Source: Sinomicrobium oceani
GTDB taxonomy: Bacteria; Bacteroidota; Bacteroidia; Flavobacteriales; Flavobacteriaceae
DNA length: 64,000 nt
Direction: 5' to 3'
Assembly (NCBI RefSeq): GCF_900119185.1
Contig: NZ_FPJE01000011.1
Span: 91,938 to 155,937, forward strand
Within the stretch, counting starts at the first letter, position 1. The number at the start of each line of letters is the position of its first letter. Positions 52,729 to 62,108 of this stretch are shown here, one piece after another. The notes under the pieces were generated by a model. It saw only the letters and a list, made by a program, of their open reading frames with translations. It did no database searches and had not been told where the DNA came from. Both the position numbers and the translations under genes were made by a program.

Positions 52729-53786
52729 TGCAACAGGGGTATTTTCACTTTAAACATGTGTTCTGTTTTTTCCACAACGGGCATTTTGTCTCCCAACAAG
52801 GCATAACGATCGCATATATTTTTCAACCCCATTCCCGTGGAATCCATTGTTCTTGTTACCGGTAAAATTTTATTGGATATTTCAAGTTCATTATCCGCAT
52901 TCAGATCAATATTTATTTCCAGGGGATCATCGGCTTCCGTGCGATTGTGTTTTAAAGCGTTTTCAATCAGCAGCTGCAAAGTCAGGGGAGGTATCATCAG
53001 GTCAGACCCCGATTCATCAATATCAACATAAAACCGGCAACCGTCACCGATTCGGTGCTTAATGAGAAATCGGTACGCCCTGAGAAATTTTATTTCTTCG
53101 GAAAGCGGTATTAATTTGTTTTTGGAATTGACCAGTAAATAGCGATAGACCTTCGTGAAGTTTTCTGTGTATTCATATCCCAACTGTTGATCTTTCCTTA
53201 TCAGTTCTGAAAGCGCGCTTAAGTTATTAAATACAAAATGTGCGTCAAGTTGCAGTTTAAGGGCCTGCAGTTCCTTTTCCGAAGCCAATTGCCGGTTTCG
53301 GGCGGCCTCCAGCTTATATTCCATAGCTTTCCAGGTCTCATCTTTCCACTTTCCGAGCAAAAAATAACCGGTATTCAATGTACTGATCGTCAATGTCAAA
53401 AACAGTATAGCTATCAATATATATACTCCATGTCGTACACGGACAGGAGACGGTGGTGTTTCCTGGGGATCCTGAAAAACCAGGTAAAGTAATCCCACTA
53501 CAATAACCAGGATCACCACGCCTGTAATTTGCAACAGCACCTGTAACAATAAGCGTTTCCATGGACGGGTCATCCATGAAATATTCCTGTTTAAAAAATT
53601 ATCGACAAAAAGACTAAGTTTAACCATACCGATACAGAACAGGAGATTCGTCAATATATCCATACATAGCTCACCAATCGGAACCGTATAATGTGATTTT
53701 AAAACCGGGAGGGGCAAAATCATAAAAGTAGTCAGGTAAGATCCTACAAAAGTAAATACAATAAACCAGACAGTCTTTAGCTTCAT
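52725..53786 (-). CDS. LytS-type histidine kinase
   Basis: 353 residues from the ATG at 53786 (MKLKTVWFIVFTFVGSYLT); ATG 53807 is the alternative. Several membrane segments in the first 160 residues, then a His_kinase domain with LDAHFVFNNLSALSELIR and a GHKL-type ATPase (MIPPLTLQLLIENALKHNRT). It phosphorylates the adjacent LytTR regulator. It may sense an envelope signal. The pair is transcribed away from EgtB. Confidence 0.92.
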   Translation of the reverse strand: MKLKTVWFIVFTFVGSYLTTFMILPLPVLKSHYTVPIGELCMDILTNLLFCIGMVKLSLFVDNFLNRNISWMTRPWKRLLLQVLLQITGVVILVIVVGLLYLVFQDPQETPPSPVRVRHGVYILIAILFLTLTISTLNTGYFLLGKWKDETWKAMEYKLEAARNRQLASEKELQALKLQLDAHFVFNNLSALSELIRKDQQLGYEYTENFTKVYRYLLVNSKNKLIPLSEEIKFLRAYRFLIKHRIGDGCRFYVDIDESGSDLMIPPLTLQLLIENALKHNRTEADDPLEINIDLNADNELEISNKILPVTRTMDSTGMGLKNICDRYALLGDKMPVVEKTEHMFKVKIPLLQ

Positions 53787-53937
53787 ATTTGTAATGGTAT
53801 CGACCATACCTGAAATTGGATTTTCGGACGGTTTGCAACACTCAGAAAACAAGGTGCACCCCATTAGTCTCCTGTTGGGGCCGTTTGTTACAGTTTGTTA
53901 CCATTTGTTCCCTGAAGACCTTCCGGTGGCAAACCGT

Positions 53938-55122
53938 TTATTGCACCAATCTCATTCCGGAAAATTGCCATCGGCGATCGGTCGGAAAAAAGTTCCGGTA
54001 TGTTTTACGGCTATGTCCTTCGGGAGTCGCGACGGAAGCCCCCCGCAAGACTATCTGGTCCACCATAAATTTCCCGTTGTATTCTCCGATTGCTCCTTTG
54101 GCTTTCCTGAATTTCGGGTAAGGCAGGTAGGCACTTTCCGTCCATTCCCAACGATGGCCCCAGCTGATCCGGCCCGAAGCCACCTCCCATTCTGTTTCCG
54201 TAGGTAATCTTTTGCCACTCCATGCTGCAAATGCCGCCGCTTCATAATAGCTGATATGGCAAACAGCTTCTGTGGGGATAATTTCCTGAATACCCCTGAG
54301 TCCATACTGCATCCAATGCCCATCCATGAAATGCCAATATAACGGGGCCTTGATCTTGTTCCTGTTCACCCAGTCCCAACCTGCTGCATGCCAAAACCGA
54401 AAATCCGTATATCCCCCATCCCGTATAAATTCCAGGTACGCTCCATTGCTAACGGGGTGGGAAGCAATCTCGAATGCATCCAGATACACCAAATGTCTTC
54501 CCTTCTCATTATCATAACAAAAACTTTTGCCTTTGTGCCCGATCCAATAGGCCCCTTCGGAAAAAGTAACTGGCTCTTCCCGCAAAACCTCCATTTCATC
54601 AAGAACCGTTTCATTGGAATAGGCAGGAAACAACGGATTATGCCCCAGGATGTATTTGATGTCCATGAACAACAGTTCCTGGTGTTGCTGTTCGTGGTGG
54701 ATTCCCAATTCCAAAATGTCCTGCAGTTCTTTGTCGATGTCCGTATTCTCAAACAATTGTTCAACATGATCGTTCACATATTTTCGGTATCGATATATTT
54801 CAGATACTGTAGGACGGCTAAGGTTTCCCCTATCCGTTCGGATCACCCGTGCCCCTACCGTTTCATAATAACTATTAAACACATAGTTGAAATTGGAATC
54901 ATACATCTTATAACCTACCAAGTTGGGAGCTAAAACAAAGGTTTCAAAAAACCAGGTCGTGTGTCCCAAATGCCATTTGGGGGGGCTCACGTCTCCTATG
55001 GGCTGTACCACATAATCCTCAATTTGGAGAGGGGAACATATGGTCTCGGTACCCTTTCTGACAAGTTTATAGGTTTCCAATAGTCCTTGTCCTCTATTTT
55101 TTTCTTTTGGCAGAGTTCTCAT
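53938..55122 (-). CDS. egtB: Ergothioneine biosynthesis protein EgtB (iron-dependent sulfoxide synthase)
   Basis: 394 residues. The start at 55122 is fixed by a 4-base ATGA overlap with egtD. The DinB-like N-terminal domain carries HLGH and H-H-E-Q-Q-H-Q-E, the three-His iron site. The FGE-sulfatase-like C-terminal domain has EGAYWIGHKGKSFCYDNEKG, HPVSNGAYLEFIRDGG and ISYYEAAAFAAWSGKRLPTE. It joins a thiol to hercynine through oxygen-dependent C-S bond formation. A C-S lyase gene is not in the window. Confidence 0.92.
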   Translation of the reverse strand: MRTLPKEKNRGQGLLETYKLVRKGTETICSPLQIEDYVVQPIGDVSPPKWHLGHTTWFFETFVLAPNLVGYKMYDSNFNYVFNSYYETVGARVIRTDRGNLSRPTVSEIYRYRKYVNDHVEQLFENTDIDKELQDILELGIHHEQQHQELLFMDIKYILGHNPLFPAYSNETVLDEMEVLREEPVTFSEGAYWIGHKGKSFCYDNEKGRHLVYLDAFEIASHPVSNGAYLEFIRDGGYTDFRFWHAAGWDWVNRNKIKAPLYWHFMDGHWMQYGLRGIQEIIPTEAVCHISYYEAAAFAAWSGKRLPTETEWEVASGRISWGHRWEWTESAYLPYPKFRKAKGAIGEYNGKFMVDQIVLRGASVATPEGHSRKTYRNFFPTDRRWQFSGMRLVQ

Positions 55123-56144
55123 CGGGCTTCTACTTTGAACTGCTCCCCGGGTCTGATTTTCCAAATGGCGTCTACAAACCACGCTTCGGAATCCGTAAGC
55201 ATTCCGATAGTCTCAAATCCGGAATACGCTGCTAATTGACGGATTTCGGCAGTATCGCACTTTTGTGAAAGCTCCGTACAAATCACCTCTCCTTTCCCAA
55301 AACGAATAGTGTGTCCATCGATATCGACCTGTTGTTCCCTCTTACTCACCAGGAAGCTCCGGCATGCACCGCTAATGGGATCATACATAGGATAATGTTC
55401 AAACTGTTCCGGAACAAAATTGGCAAAAAGTTCCCTGTTGATACGTTCCAGCAGGTTCAGGTTGAACTTGGAAGTCACCCCCGAGGCATCGTTATAAGCC
55501 CGGAGTATTTGTTGTGGGTTTTTCTTCAGGTCAAACCCGATGAGTACCATATCGCCGGGAGATAGTAAATTTTGTAATTGGCAACAAAAGTCCCTGCATT
55601 CATGAGGTTCCATATTTCCGATATTGGCCCCTAAAAAAAGTACCACTTTGCGACGATTTGAACGGGAGCATGCCTCGGCCAGCATTTCCATGTATTCGCC
55701 CTCAAAGCCCTGTACTTCCAGTTCGGGGAGCTCCCGTTGCAACGAACTACCCAGAACATCGAGAACGGAGCCGGAAATATCAATGGGCATATAGATACAT
55801 TTTGCGCTTTTCCGGTACAGCTCCCGAAGCAGGTACTTTGATTTTAACCCATCGCCTGCTCCTAATTCGATCAGGTCAAAAGGAGTATCGTCCATCATAA
55901 CAAAGGAACTCAACTCACCGGCCCTGTTCCGGAATATATCCAGCTCACAATCGGTCAGGTAATATTCGGGGAGGGCCATGATTTCCCTGAATAATGCCGA
56001 CCCTTTTTTATCGTAAAAATATTTGGAAGGCAATTGTTTTGGGTAAGCCAGCAAGCCATCCAGCACATCTTTTTTAAACCGCAATAAAGTAGTTTTTCGT
56101 ACTTCCGAGGCAATCCTACCGATGCCATTCATATCCACATTCAT
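55119..56144 (-). CDS. egtD: Histidine N-alpha-trimethyltransferase EgtD
   Basis: 341 residues. SAM-dependent methyltransferase with DLIELGAGDGLKSKYLL (motif I), YMPIDISGSVLDVL, and FLGANIGNM. This is the EgtD pattern (converts histidine to hercynine). Overlaps egtB by 4 bases. ATG 56132 is a minor alternative. With EgtB this should make most of the ergothioneine pathway, giving the cell a low-molecular-weight thiol for oxidative stress. Confidence 0.93.
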   Translation of the reverse strand: MNVDMNGIGRIASEVRKTTLLRFKKDVLDGLLAYPKQLPSKYFYDKKGSALFREIMALPEYYLTDCELDIFRNRAGELSSFVMMDDTPFDLIELGAGDGLKSKYLLRELYRKSAKCIYMPIDISGSVLDVLGSSLQRELPELEVQGFEGEYMEMLAEACSRSNRRKVVLFLGANIGNMEPHECRDFCCQLQNLLSPGDMVLIGFDLKKNPQQILRAYNDASGVTSKFNLNLLERINRELFANFVPEQFEHYPMYDPISGACRSFLVSKREQQVDIDGHTIRFGKGEVICTELSQKCDTAEIRQLAAYSGFETIGMLTDSEAWFVDAIWKIRPGEQFKVEAR

Positions 56145-56223
56145 CCAAATAATGGTTTAAATTTAATTATCATCGTTCTTTCATATTTCATTCATATTTT
56201 TGAGTTATTTGTGCCTTTTTGGG

Positions 56224-56526
56224 TCAAACCTTAATTTTCTCCAACATTTCATCGGTAATACTTTCGGAATAAATCCCATAGCCATTGACCAGTTGTCCCT
56301 TTAGCTTGTATTTATCCGAAGAAATAGCATATAGAATACTGGAATCCCCGGGGTCGCTCATACCTTCAAAACGGAAGTATTCATCAACCTCAAATTCGTC
56401 ATGGAATATTTTATATTCGCCATTTCGGCATTCGATACAATTCTGTTTCAGGTTAAAGTCTTCCACATAACCCTCTTCCCTTAAAGCGTTCATTGCCTGG
56501 CTCAACGTATCAAAATCTCTGTTCAT
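56224..56526 (-). CDS. Small conserved protein (often named phosphoribosylpyrophosphate synthetase-like)
   Basis: 100 residues, conserved Bacteroidota pattern DTLSQAMNALREEGYVEDFN, QNCIECRNGEYKIFHDEFEV, DEYFRFEGMSDPGDSSILYA. It has no PRPP synthetase motifs, so that name is likely wrong. Cytoplasmic. First gene downstream of egtD among the stress cluster. Confidence 0.75.
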   Translation of the reverse strand: MNRDFDTLSQAMNALREEGYVEDFNLKQNCIECRNGEYKIFHDEFEVDEYFRFEGMSDPGDSSILYAISSDKYKLKGQLVNGYGIYSESITDEMLEKIKV

Positions 56527-56549
56527 GATTATATTCGCTTTTTTAAATC

Positions 56550-56942
56550 TTATATTAGATTGGACTCTACCGTGATATTTCCCGTAATCATTTTTTCAAT
56601 AGGACATTTAGATCCTATTTCCAATAACTTTTCCTGCTCTTCACGGTTGAGATTTCCAAACAATCGGATTTCTTTTTTAAAAGTCACCTCACCTGTGGTC
56701 ATCTTTCTTTTGAATCCGACTTTGATTTCCACCTTTTCCAGGCCCCATCCTTTTCTGTCGGCATACATTCGTATGGTCATTGCCGTACATGCCGCCAAGG
56801 AGGACTCAAGAAGTTCTGTAGGTGTAAACCCCAAATCCTGTCCCCCTACCTCCACCGGCTCATCTGCCATAATGATATGGTTTCCCGCTTGTATCTCGGT
56901 TTTATATTGTTGTTTCCCGATGGAGACTGTCGTTGTTTTCAT
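56550..56942 (-). CDS. OsmC family peroxiredoxin-like protein
   Basis: 130 residues with the OsmC pattern GFTPTELLESSLAACTAMTI and a second Cys in IEIGSKCPIEKMI-like sequence. OsmC proteins reduce organic hydroperoxides using an active Cys pair. It is part of the stress-response run. Confidence 0.9.
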   Translation of the reverse strand: MKTTTVSIGKQQYKTEIQAGNHIIMADEPVEVGGQDLGFTPTELLESSLAACTAMTIRMYADRKGWGLEKVEIKVGFKRKMTTGEVTFKKEIRLFGNLNREEQEKLLEIGSKCPIEKMITGNITVESNLI

Positions 56943-56983
56943 CTGTTTAAAATTTTATGTCCGAATATGGTTATTATGCTCCG

Positions 56984-57301
56984 CTACAGTTTATCATAGC
57001 CCTTAAATTTTTTGCTTACAATACGTTTCCATTCCGGATGTCGCTGTATATAGGCAAATACAAAGGGGCAGAACGGCAACAGGCTGATGCCGTTGTCCTC
57101 AAGGTAGTGTAGTGTTTTTTCAACCAGGGCACTGGCCGCTCCCTGTCCGGAGAGTTCCGGATCGGTCTCGGTATGGACCAGAGCCATCTGGTTGCCGAAC
57201 TCCCCGTAATTGGTAAAGGCGTAATTGTGATTGACCTTTATTTCGAAACGTCTCTTATCCTCATTTTTCACCAGGGGAATGGGCTCAAATATTGTTTTCA
57301 T
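56984..57301 (-). CDS. GNAT-like N-acetyltransferase (YjdJ-like)
   Basis: 105 residues, a small GNAT fold with ALVHTETDPELSGQGAASALVE and PFCPFVFAYIQRHPEWKRIV. Acceptor unknown. Related in pattern to the acetyltransferase at 62109, both with a closing LCPFA/FCPFV motif. Confidence 0.82.
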   Translation of the reverse strand: MKTIFEPIPLVKNEDKRRFEIKVNHNYAFTNYGEFGNQMALVHTETDPELSGQGAASALVEKTLHYLEDNGISLLPFCPFVFAYIQRHPEWKRIVSKKFKGYDKL

Positions 57302-57382
57302 TGTTTTGTATTTTTAGCACTGAAGTTCTCTATATATACACCGTGCCGGTTTCAGTCGGCACGGTGATGACGTTTAAAAAGA

Positions 57383-58429
57383 TTATCGGGCAAACAACGC
57401 TTTCCGCAATACGGCCGAAGCTTGTGTCAACGCTTCCTGTACCCCGGGAATATGCGACAACGGATTCAACATGCCGTAATCGTGTATCATACCTTTGTAC
57501 ACCGTTGTGGTAACAGGCACTCCCGCTTCATCCAGTTTCCGGCCATAAGCCACGCCTTCATCATACAGAATATCATTTTCGGCAACCTGGATCAAGGCAG
57601 GGGGCAAACCTTTCAATTCTTCGAGGGTGGCACGGACCGGGGAAACGTATTTTTGTTTCCGTTCTTCTGCATTAGGGATATACATGTCCCACATCCATTC
57701 CATAATAGGTGTGGTGAGAAACCTGCCTTGAGCATATGTGGTGTACGACGGACGACTCGTATCGGAATCTACCAGCGGCCATAACAAAAGCTGAAAAGCC
57801 AATTTCGGTCCGTTCTTCTCTTTGGCCATCAAGGCAACCACCGTAGACATATTTCCTCCGACGCTGTTTCCTGCAACAGCCAGACGGGAACCATCCACTC
57901 CGATCTCATTTCCGTGTTCCGCCACCCATGTCGTAGCTGCATAGGCCTGGTTGATAGCTATCGGAAATTGTGCATCGGGTGTCGGGGTATAATCGGGGAA
58001 AACTGCGACAGCACCACTGCCCACTACCAAATCCCTCACCAGACGTTTATGGGTCGGGTAATCGCCCAATACCCATCCCCCGCCATGGAAGAACATAAAT
58101 ACGGGCAGGTTGTCCTTGGCACCTTTGGGTTTTACGATATGAATAGTGATGGTCTGCCCATCCTGGGTTATTTCTCTTTCCGACTCTTCGATATCGCTAT
58201 AGTCATAGGATACCGAATTCTGAGCATCCACAAGCACCTGACGGGCATCCTCAGGAGATAATTCTTCCAGTGGCGGTCCGTCACTACTGTTCAGAACCGC
58301 CAGGAATGCACGGGTGTCCTTTGAAATATTGGGGTCTTTTTCCCCGGGAATGGTCTGTGACATGATGTTTGAATTTAAGTTGATTAAAATGAAAAAAATC
58401 GTTGTAGCTGCTAATTTGACCTGGTTCAT
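57383..58429 (-). CDS. Alpha/beta hydrolase (HSL/carboxylesterase type), exported
   Basis: 348 residues. The N-terminal hydrophobic stretch (AATTIFFILINLNSNI) suggests export; ATG 58363 (MSQTIPGEKD) is a non-exported alternative. HSL-type motifs: HGGGWVLGDYPTHKRL oxyanion, nucleophile G-N-S-V-G-G-N, acid and His regions (AENDILYDEG, MIHDYGM). An esterase or lipase of unknown substrate. Confidence 0.88.
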   Translation of the reverse strand: MNQVKLAATTIFFILINLNSNIMSQTIPGEKDPNISKDTRAFLAVLNSSDGPPLEELSPEDARQVLVDAQNSVSYDYSDIEESEREITQDGQTITIHIVKPKGAKDNLPVFMFFHGGGWVLGDYPTHKRLVRDLVVGSGAVAVFPDYTPTPDAQFPIAINQAYAATTWVAEHGNEIGVDGSRLAVAGNSVGGNMSTVVALMAKEKNGPKLAFQLLLWPLVDSDTSRPSYTTYAQGRFLTTPIMEWMWDMYIPNAEERKQKYVSPVRATLEELKGLPPALIQVAENDILYDEGVAYGRKLDEAGVPVTTTVYKGMIHDYGMLNPLSHIPGVQEALTQASAVLRKALFAR

Positions 58430-58455
58430 AGTGTTTTCTTTTTTGGTTAATCGTA

Positions 58456-58746
58456 TTATTTATACTGCTTTAAAGGTTTCTTGATCTTGTCCACATAGCA
58501 CCAGGCAAATTTCGACCAGGGTTCGGGTAAGATGGAAGTGACCACGGGGTGGCCTGTTGCTTCAAAATGTTTTTGTGCGTGCTGGTTTTGGGAAGCGTTG
58601 CAGCACAAAACGGTCCCGCATGTCTGGCAGAGTCTCAGGTGGTTCCACGTACCCCCTGTCTTTACGCATTCTTCACACACTTTTGTTCTGGTGGTACTGA
58701 ATTCATCCCCGGTCAAATGCTCACAGTATTTATTCTCACCCTCCAT
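58456..58746 (-). CDS. UBP-type zinc-finger protein
   Basis: 96 residues. The zinc-finger pattern C...H, C-E-E-C, CQTCGTVLCC and HAQKHFEATGHPVV matches the ubiquitin-carboxyl-terminal-hydrolase-type (UBP) zinc finger. In bacteria such genes are regularly paired with cNMP-flavoprotein genes like the next one; here it starts 2 bases after that gene's stop. Its role is unknown. Confidence 0.88.
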   Translation of the reverse strand: MEGENKYCEHLTGDEFSTTRTKVCEECVKTGGTWNHLRLCQTCGTVLCCNASQNQHAQKHFEATGHPVVTSILPEPWSKFAWCYVDKIKKPLKQYK

Positions 58747-58748
58747 AC

Positions 58749-60398
58749 CTATAACTGCGCTAATTGTTGATTTTTTAAGTCCGCCAGAAACTGATGGACC
58801 TGGCTAATAGCCATAGAGCCTTCACCTACCGCCGAGGCCACTCTTTTTACAGAACCTTTTCTGACGTCACCGACAGCAAAAAAGCCCGGTATGCTCGATT
58901 CCAGGGATTGTGGTTTTCGCTGCTCGAAGATGGAACATTTGGTCATGGCTGTCTCGATTACATCCTGACCGGTATAAATAAATCCCTTGTCGTCCATGGC
59001 CACAATGCTATTCAACCACCCGGTGCATGGTTTCGCACCAATAAAGGTGAACAGGTTGGAAATCCCTATGGTTTGTTCACTGCCTTCCGTATCCAGTACC
59101 AGGGACTCCAGGTGATGAGCTCCATGGAGCTGTACCACATTGCTGTTTTTTTGCACGATGATATTGGGGGCGGCATAAATTCGCTGTACGAGATAATCGC
59201 TCATCTTGGCCCCAAGATCATCGCCCCTGATGATGACATGGACCTCAGCAGCATGATCTGCCAGGAACAATGCTGCCTGTCCCGCCGAGTTACCACCCCC
59301 TACAACACCGACCAGTTCATTTTTACAGGCCGAAGCGTTCATTCCGGTCGCGGAGTAAAAAACACCGCTCCCTTCAAATTTTTCGATATTTTCGATAGGC
59401 AAGCGTCGATAGTTCGCCCCTGTCGCGGCAATAATGGATTTGGTCTTTATATGCTTATCATTCGAAGCACATAAGGTGAAATAGCTCCCGTTATATTCCA
59501 CTTTTTCCGCCTTATGCGGAATAGAAATATGACAACCGAATTTCTGCGCCTGGAGATAGGCCTTGTTGGCAAGGTCGGTCCCGGATATACCCGTTGGAAA
59601 GCCCAGATAATTTTCGATTTTTGTGCTTTTTCCCGCTTGTCCCCCCGGAGCGTTGCCATCAATGGTCACCACGGACAATCCTTCCGAAGCCGCATATACA
59701 CTTGCTGCAAGTCCGGACGGACCGGCGCCTACGATCAGCACATCAAATATTTCATCTCCGAATTCCGTAAGTACACCCGTTTGTTCTGCCAGTTCGGCAA
59801 GCGTAGGTTTTTTGAATAGTTCACCTGTGATGTTTATCAGGATAGGGAGATCTTCATGAGTCAGATTAAAGCTATCCAATAGTGCTTGACCCTCTTCGGA
59901 GACATCGGTATTCAGGAAGGTATGCCAGATATGGTTCTTCTCCATGAAATCGCGCAAACCATAGGTTTCTTTGGATTTTTCGGAACCAATCACTTTTATG
60001 CCCCCGGTAAATTCCCTTAGCATGGTCTCCTGTCTTTGGATGAATGCCCCCAACAGGACATCACTGATGTCGCTATGCCTGGAAATGACTTCCTTCAGTA
60101 CATCAGGCTTTATACAGAGGACCGTGGTCCCTTTTGGGGCATGGGCGCTAAAAGGTATCCTACGGTTGGACAGCATACTGCTATCCCCGGTAAATTCATG
60201 GACACCATGGGTCCCCACAACTTCATCCCGAAGCGGATCTTTGATCTGTATCTCTCCATCCAGGATCACATAAAAGTCATAAGTGTTGTCCCCGACTTCA
60301 AAAACAATGGTTTCCTGATCAAAGGTTATAATACTGCCAAATTCCTTAAGCGTATTTATTTGCTTTTGGGTCAATACGGCAAATCGTGGGTCAGTCAT
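58749..60398 (-). CDS. cNMP-binding domain plus thioredoxin-reductase-like flavoprotein
   Basis: 549 residues. The N-terminal about 130 residues are a cyclic-nucleotide-binding-like domain (FDQETIVFEVGDNTYDFYVI, DSSMLSNRRIPFSAHAPKG). The C-terminal about 330 are an FAD/NAD(P) oxidoreductase of the thioredoxin reductase fold (GAGPSGLAASVYAASEG, GVVGGGNSAGQAALFLADHA). The redox CxxC is replaced by SATGMNASACK, so it is not a classical thioredoxin reductase. A ligand-gated flavoprotein of unknown reaction, probably working with the UBP zinc finger. Confidence 0.9.
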   Translation of the reverse strand: MTDPRFAVLTQKQINTLKEFGSIITFDQETIVFEVGDNTYDFYVILDGEIQIKDPLRDEVVGTHGVHEFTGDSSMLSNRRIPFSAHAPKGTTVLCIKPDVLKEVISRHSDISDVLLGAFIQRQETMLREFTGGIKVIGSEKSKETYGLRDFMEKNHIWHTFLNTDVSEEGQALLDSFNLTHEDLPILINITGELFKKPTLAELAEQTGVLTEFGDEIFDVLIVGAGPSGLAASVYAASEGLSVVTIDGNAPGGQAGKSTKIENYLGFPTGISGTDLANKAYLQAQKFGCHISIPHKAEKVEYNGSYFTLCASNDKHIKTKSIIAATGANYRRLPIENIEKFEGSGVFYSATGMNASACKNELVGVVGGGNSAGQAALFLADHAAEVHVIIRGDDLGAKMSDYLVQRIYAAPNIIVQKNSNVVQLHGAHHLESLVLDTEGSEQTIGISNLFTFIGAKPCTGWLNSIVAMDDKGFIYTGQDVIETAMTKCSIFEQRKPQSLESSIPGFFAVGDVRKGSVKRVASAVGEGSMAISQVHQFLADLKNQQLAQL

Positions 60399-60440
60399 TT
60401 TAAATCTTGTTTTATTGCGTTCGTATTTCTATCCGTTTAC

Positions 60441-60698
60441 TCAATGGTCGATGTTGTGCTTTTTCAAAAAATCAATGAGTTCGGGCACCTTCGGATTTTT
60501 TATAAAATCATCGCCAACCATTACCGTGGGAAACTTTAATTTCCCATCATAAAGGGCACGTATTTTAGCATCGGCGACCGTATCGGTCTCTACATTAAAA
60601 TCTTCAAACGCTATCCACTTGCTTTGCAAATAGTTGCGAATACCAGCAGACTTGGGGCACCAATCGGTGCCATACAATTGCAGTTTGGGTTTATCCAT
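60441..60698 (-). CDS. Glutaredoxin-like protein
   Basis: 85 residues. W-C-P-K-S-A in the active site and KLKFPTVMVGDDFIKNP. A small thiol-redox protein. Between the flavoprotein and the antiporter, overlapping the antiporter gene by 8 bases. Confidence 0.85.
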   Translation of the reverse strand: MDKPKLQLYGTDWCPKSAGIRNYLQSKWIAFEDFNVETDTVADAKIRALYDGKLKFPTVMVGDDFIKNPKVPELIDFLKKHNIDH

Positions 60699-61872
60699 TT
60701 TTGGTGATAAGTTTTATAACTGTGGGATGAATCTTTTCTGCATTGGTCACGATAAACGGGGTTACGGACATCAGGATAATGGACACCGCGAGGAATATCT
60801 GGTAGTTGTTGGCACTGATCAACTCATACTTTAACCCGCTTTGTGCAAGGACAAAGGAAAATTCACCGATCTGTGCGATCGAGAATCCTACGGCAAGCGC
60901 GGTTTTCCATTCCAGTCCCAACACTTTAACCGCCAAAATCCCGGCAATGGCCTTCACAGCAAAGGCGAACAAGATCCAGAACACGATCCATCCAAAATCG
61001 GTAAGGAATATCTCATAGTTGAGCAACATCCCCATGGAAATAAAAAAGAAGCTCATAAACACATAGCGAAAGGGTAAGAAACAGCTTATAGCCATGTGGT
61101 CATAATCGGTTTCGGCGATGATCAGGCCTGCGATAAAAGCGCCTAACGCAAGAGACAGTCCCAATTGCTCGGTAAGCAGGGCAATGCCTGTAACAATAAA
61201 GATCAGGGCGATCAAGAACACTTCCTGGCTCTGGATCTTCATGACGTATTTCAGGAAATAAGGAATCACAAAACGGGCCAGTACATAGGAAATTCCCCCC
61301 ATCAACACCAGTTTACCCAATAACCAGCCGAATGCCGTAAAAGAGTCACCCCCTACTCCGGCGATAATGGGTGTAAACAGCATAAGAGGTACGATCATGA
61401 TATCCTGGAACAGCAATACTGCCAAAATGAATTTACCGTGGGGAGTAACTATTTTGTTGGAGTCCTGTAATGTTTTGATAACGATGGCCGTACTGCTCAG
61501 GGCGTACAGAAATCCCCAGAAAACACTTTCCTCCCAACTGGGACGCATGGTGAGCCAGATAAGTCCCGCCGTAATTATAATGGTAAAAAACACTTGTGCG
61601 CTTCCGCCTCCCAATACATAGTGTTTGATCTTTTTGAGTTTATCGAACGAAAATTCGAGTCCTATGGTAAACAACAGCAGGATCACCCCGATTTCCGCGT
61701 ATACATCGACTTCTCCCATGTCGGCGAAATAGCCGGTGGTATTGGGACTTAGCAACACTCCGGTGATCAGGTACCCGATGATATACCGGATCCTGAGGAA
61801 CCTGCATATAATAACTACGGCTGTAGCGACGCCAAAAATGGCACAGATATTCAACAATATGTGATGTTCCAT
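60691..61872 (-). CDS. Cation:proton antiporter, CPA2/KefB-like
   Basis: 393 residues from ATG 61872 (MEHHILLNICAIFGVATAVV); ATG 61920 would overlap the ferredoxin. About twelve membrane segments with EIGVILLLFTIGLEFSFDKL and LSLALGAFIAGLIIAETDY, as in K+/H+ antiporters of the Kef/RosB type. No C-terminal nucleotide-binding domain. It may lower cytoplasmic pH or move K+ under electrophile stress. In the stress cluster. Confidence 0.9.
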   Translation of the reverse strand: MEHHILLNICAIFGVATAVVIICRFLRIRYIIGYLITGVLLSPNTTGYFADMGEVDVYAEIGVILLLFTIGLEFSFDKLKKIKHYVLGGGSAQVFFTIIITAGLIWLTMRPSWEESVFWGFLYALSSTAIVIKTLQDSNKIVTPHGKFILAVLLFQDIMIVPLMLFTPIIAGVGGDSFTAFGWLLGKLVLMGGISYVLARFVIPYFLKYVMKIQSQEVFLIALIFIVTGIALLTEQLGLSLALGAFIAGLIIAETDYDHMAISCFLPFRYVFMSFFFISMGMLLNYEIFLTDFGWIVFWILFAFAVKAIAGILAVKVLGLEWKTALAVGFSIAQIGEFSFVLAQSGLKYELISANNYQIFLAVSIILMSVTPFIVTNAEKIHPTVIKLITKNG

Positions 61873-61883
61873 AAAAGTTTTTT

Positions 61884-62096
61884 TTAGGATTCCCGATAGC
61901 TCAGCGCTCCGGAAGGGCAATGATCAATCTGATGCTTTATAGCTTCCTTCGAGGCGTGCTCCGGAGTTATCCAGGGCTTTGCTTTTGGGTCATAAACCTT
62001 GGGCAGGGTTTTGACACAGACACCGGCGTGAATGCATTTTTTGGGATTCCACAGCACCGTTAAATCCTCTTTCTGATATTCTTTGACAGTTTCCAT
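61884..62096 (-). CDS. 4Fe-4S mono-cluster ferredoxin-like protein (Fer4_19)
   Basis: 70 residues. A divergent cluster-binding set: NPKKCIHAGVCVKTLPKVYD and HQIDHCPSGALSY, with three visible Cys and a likely fourth ligand. Paired with the acetyltransferase gene directly upstream, an arrangement common in bacteria (often a single fused protein). Confidence 0.85.
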   Translation of the reverse strand: METVKEYQKEDLTVLWNPKKCIHAGVCVKTLPKVYDPKAKPWITPEHASKEAIKHQIDHCPSGALSYRES

Positions 62097-62108
62097 AAGT
62101 GTGTTGTT

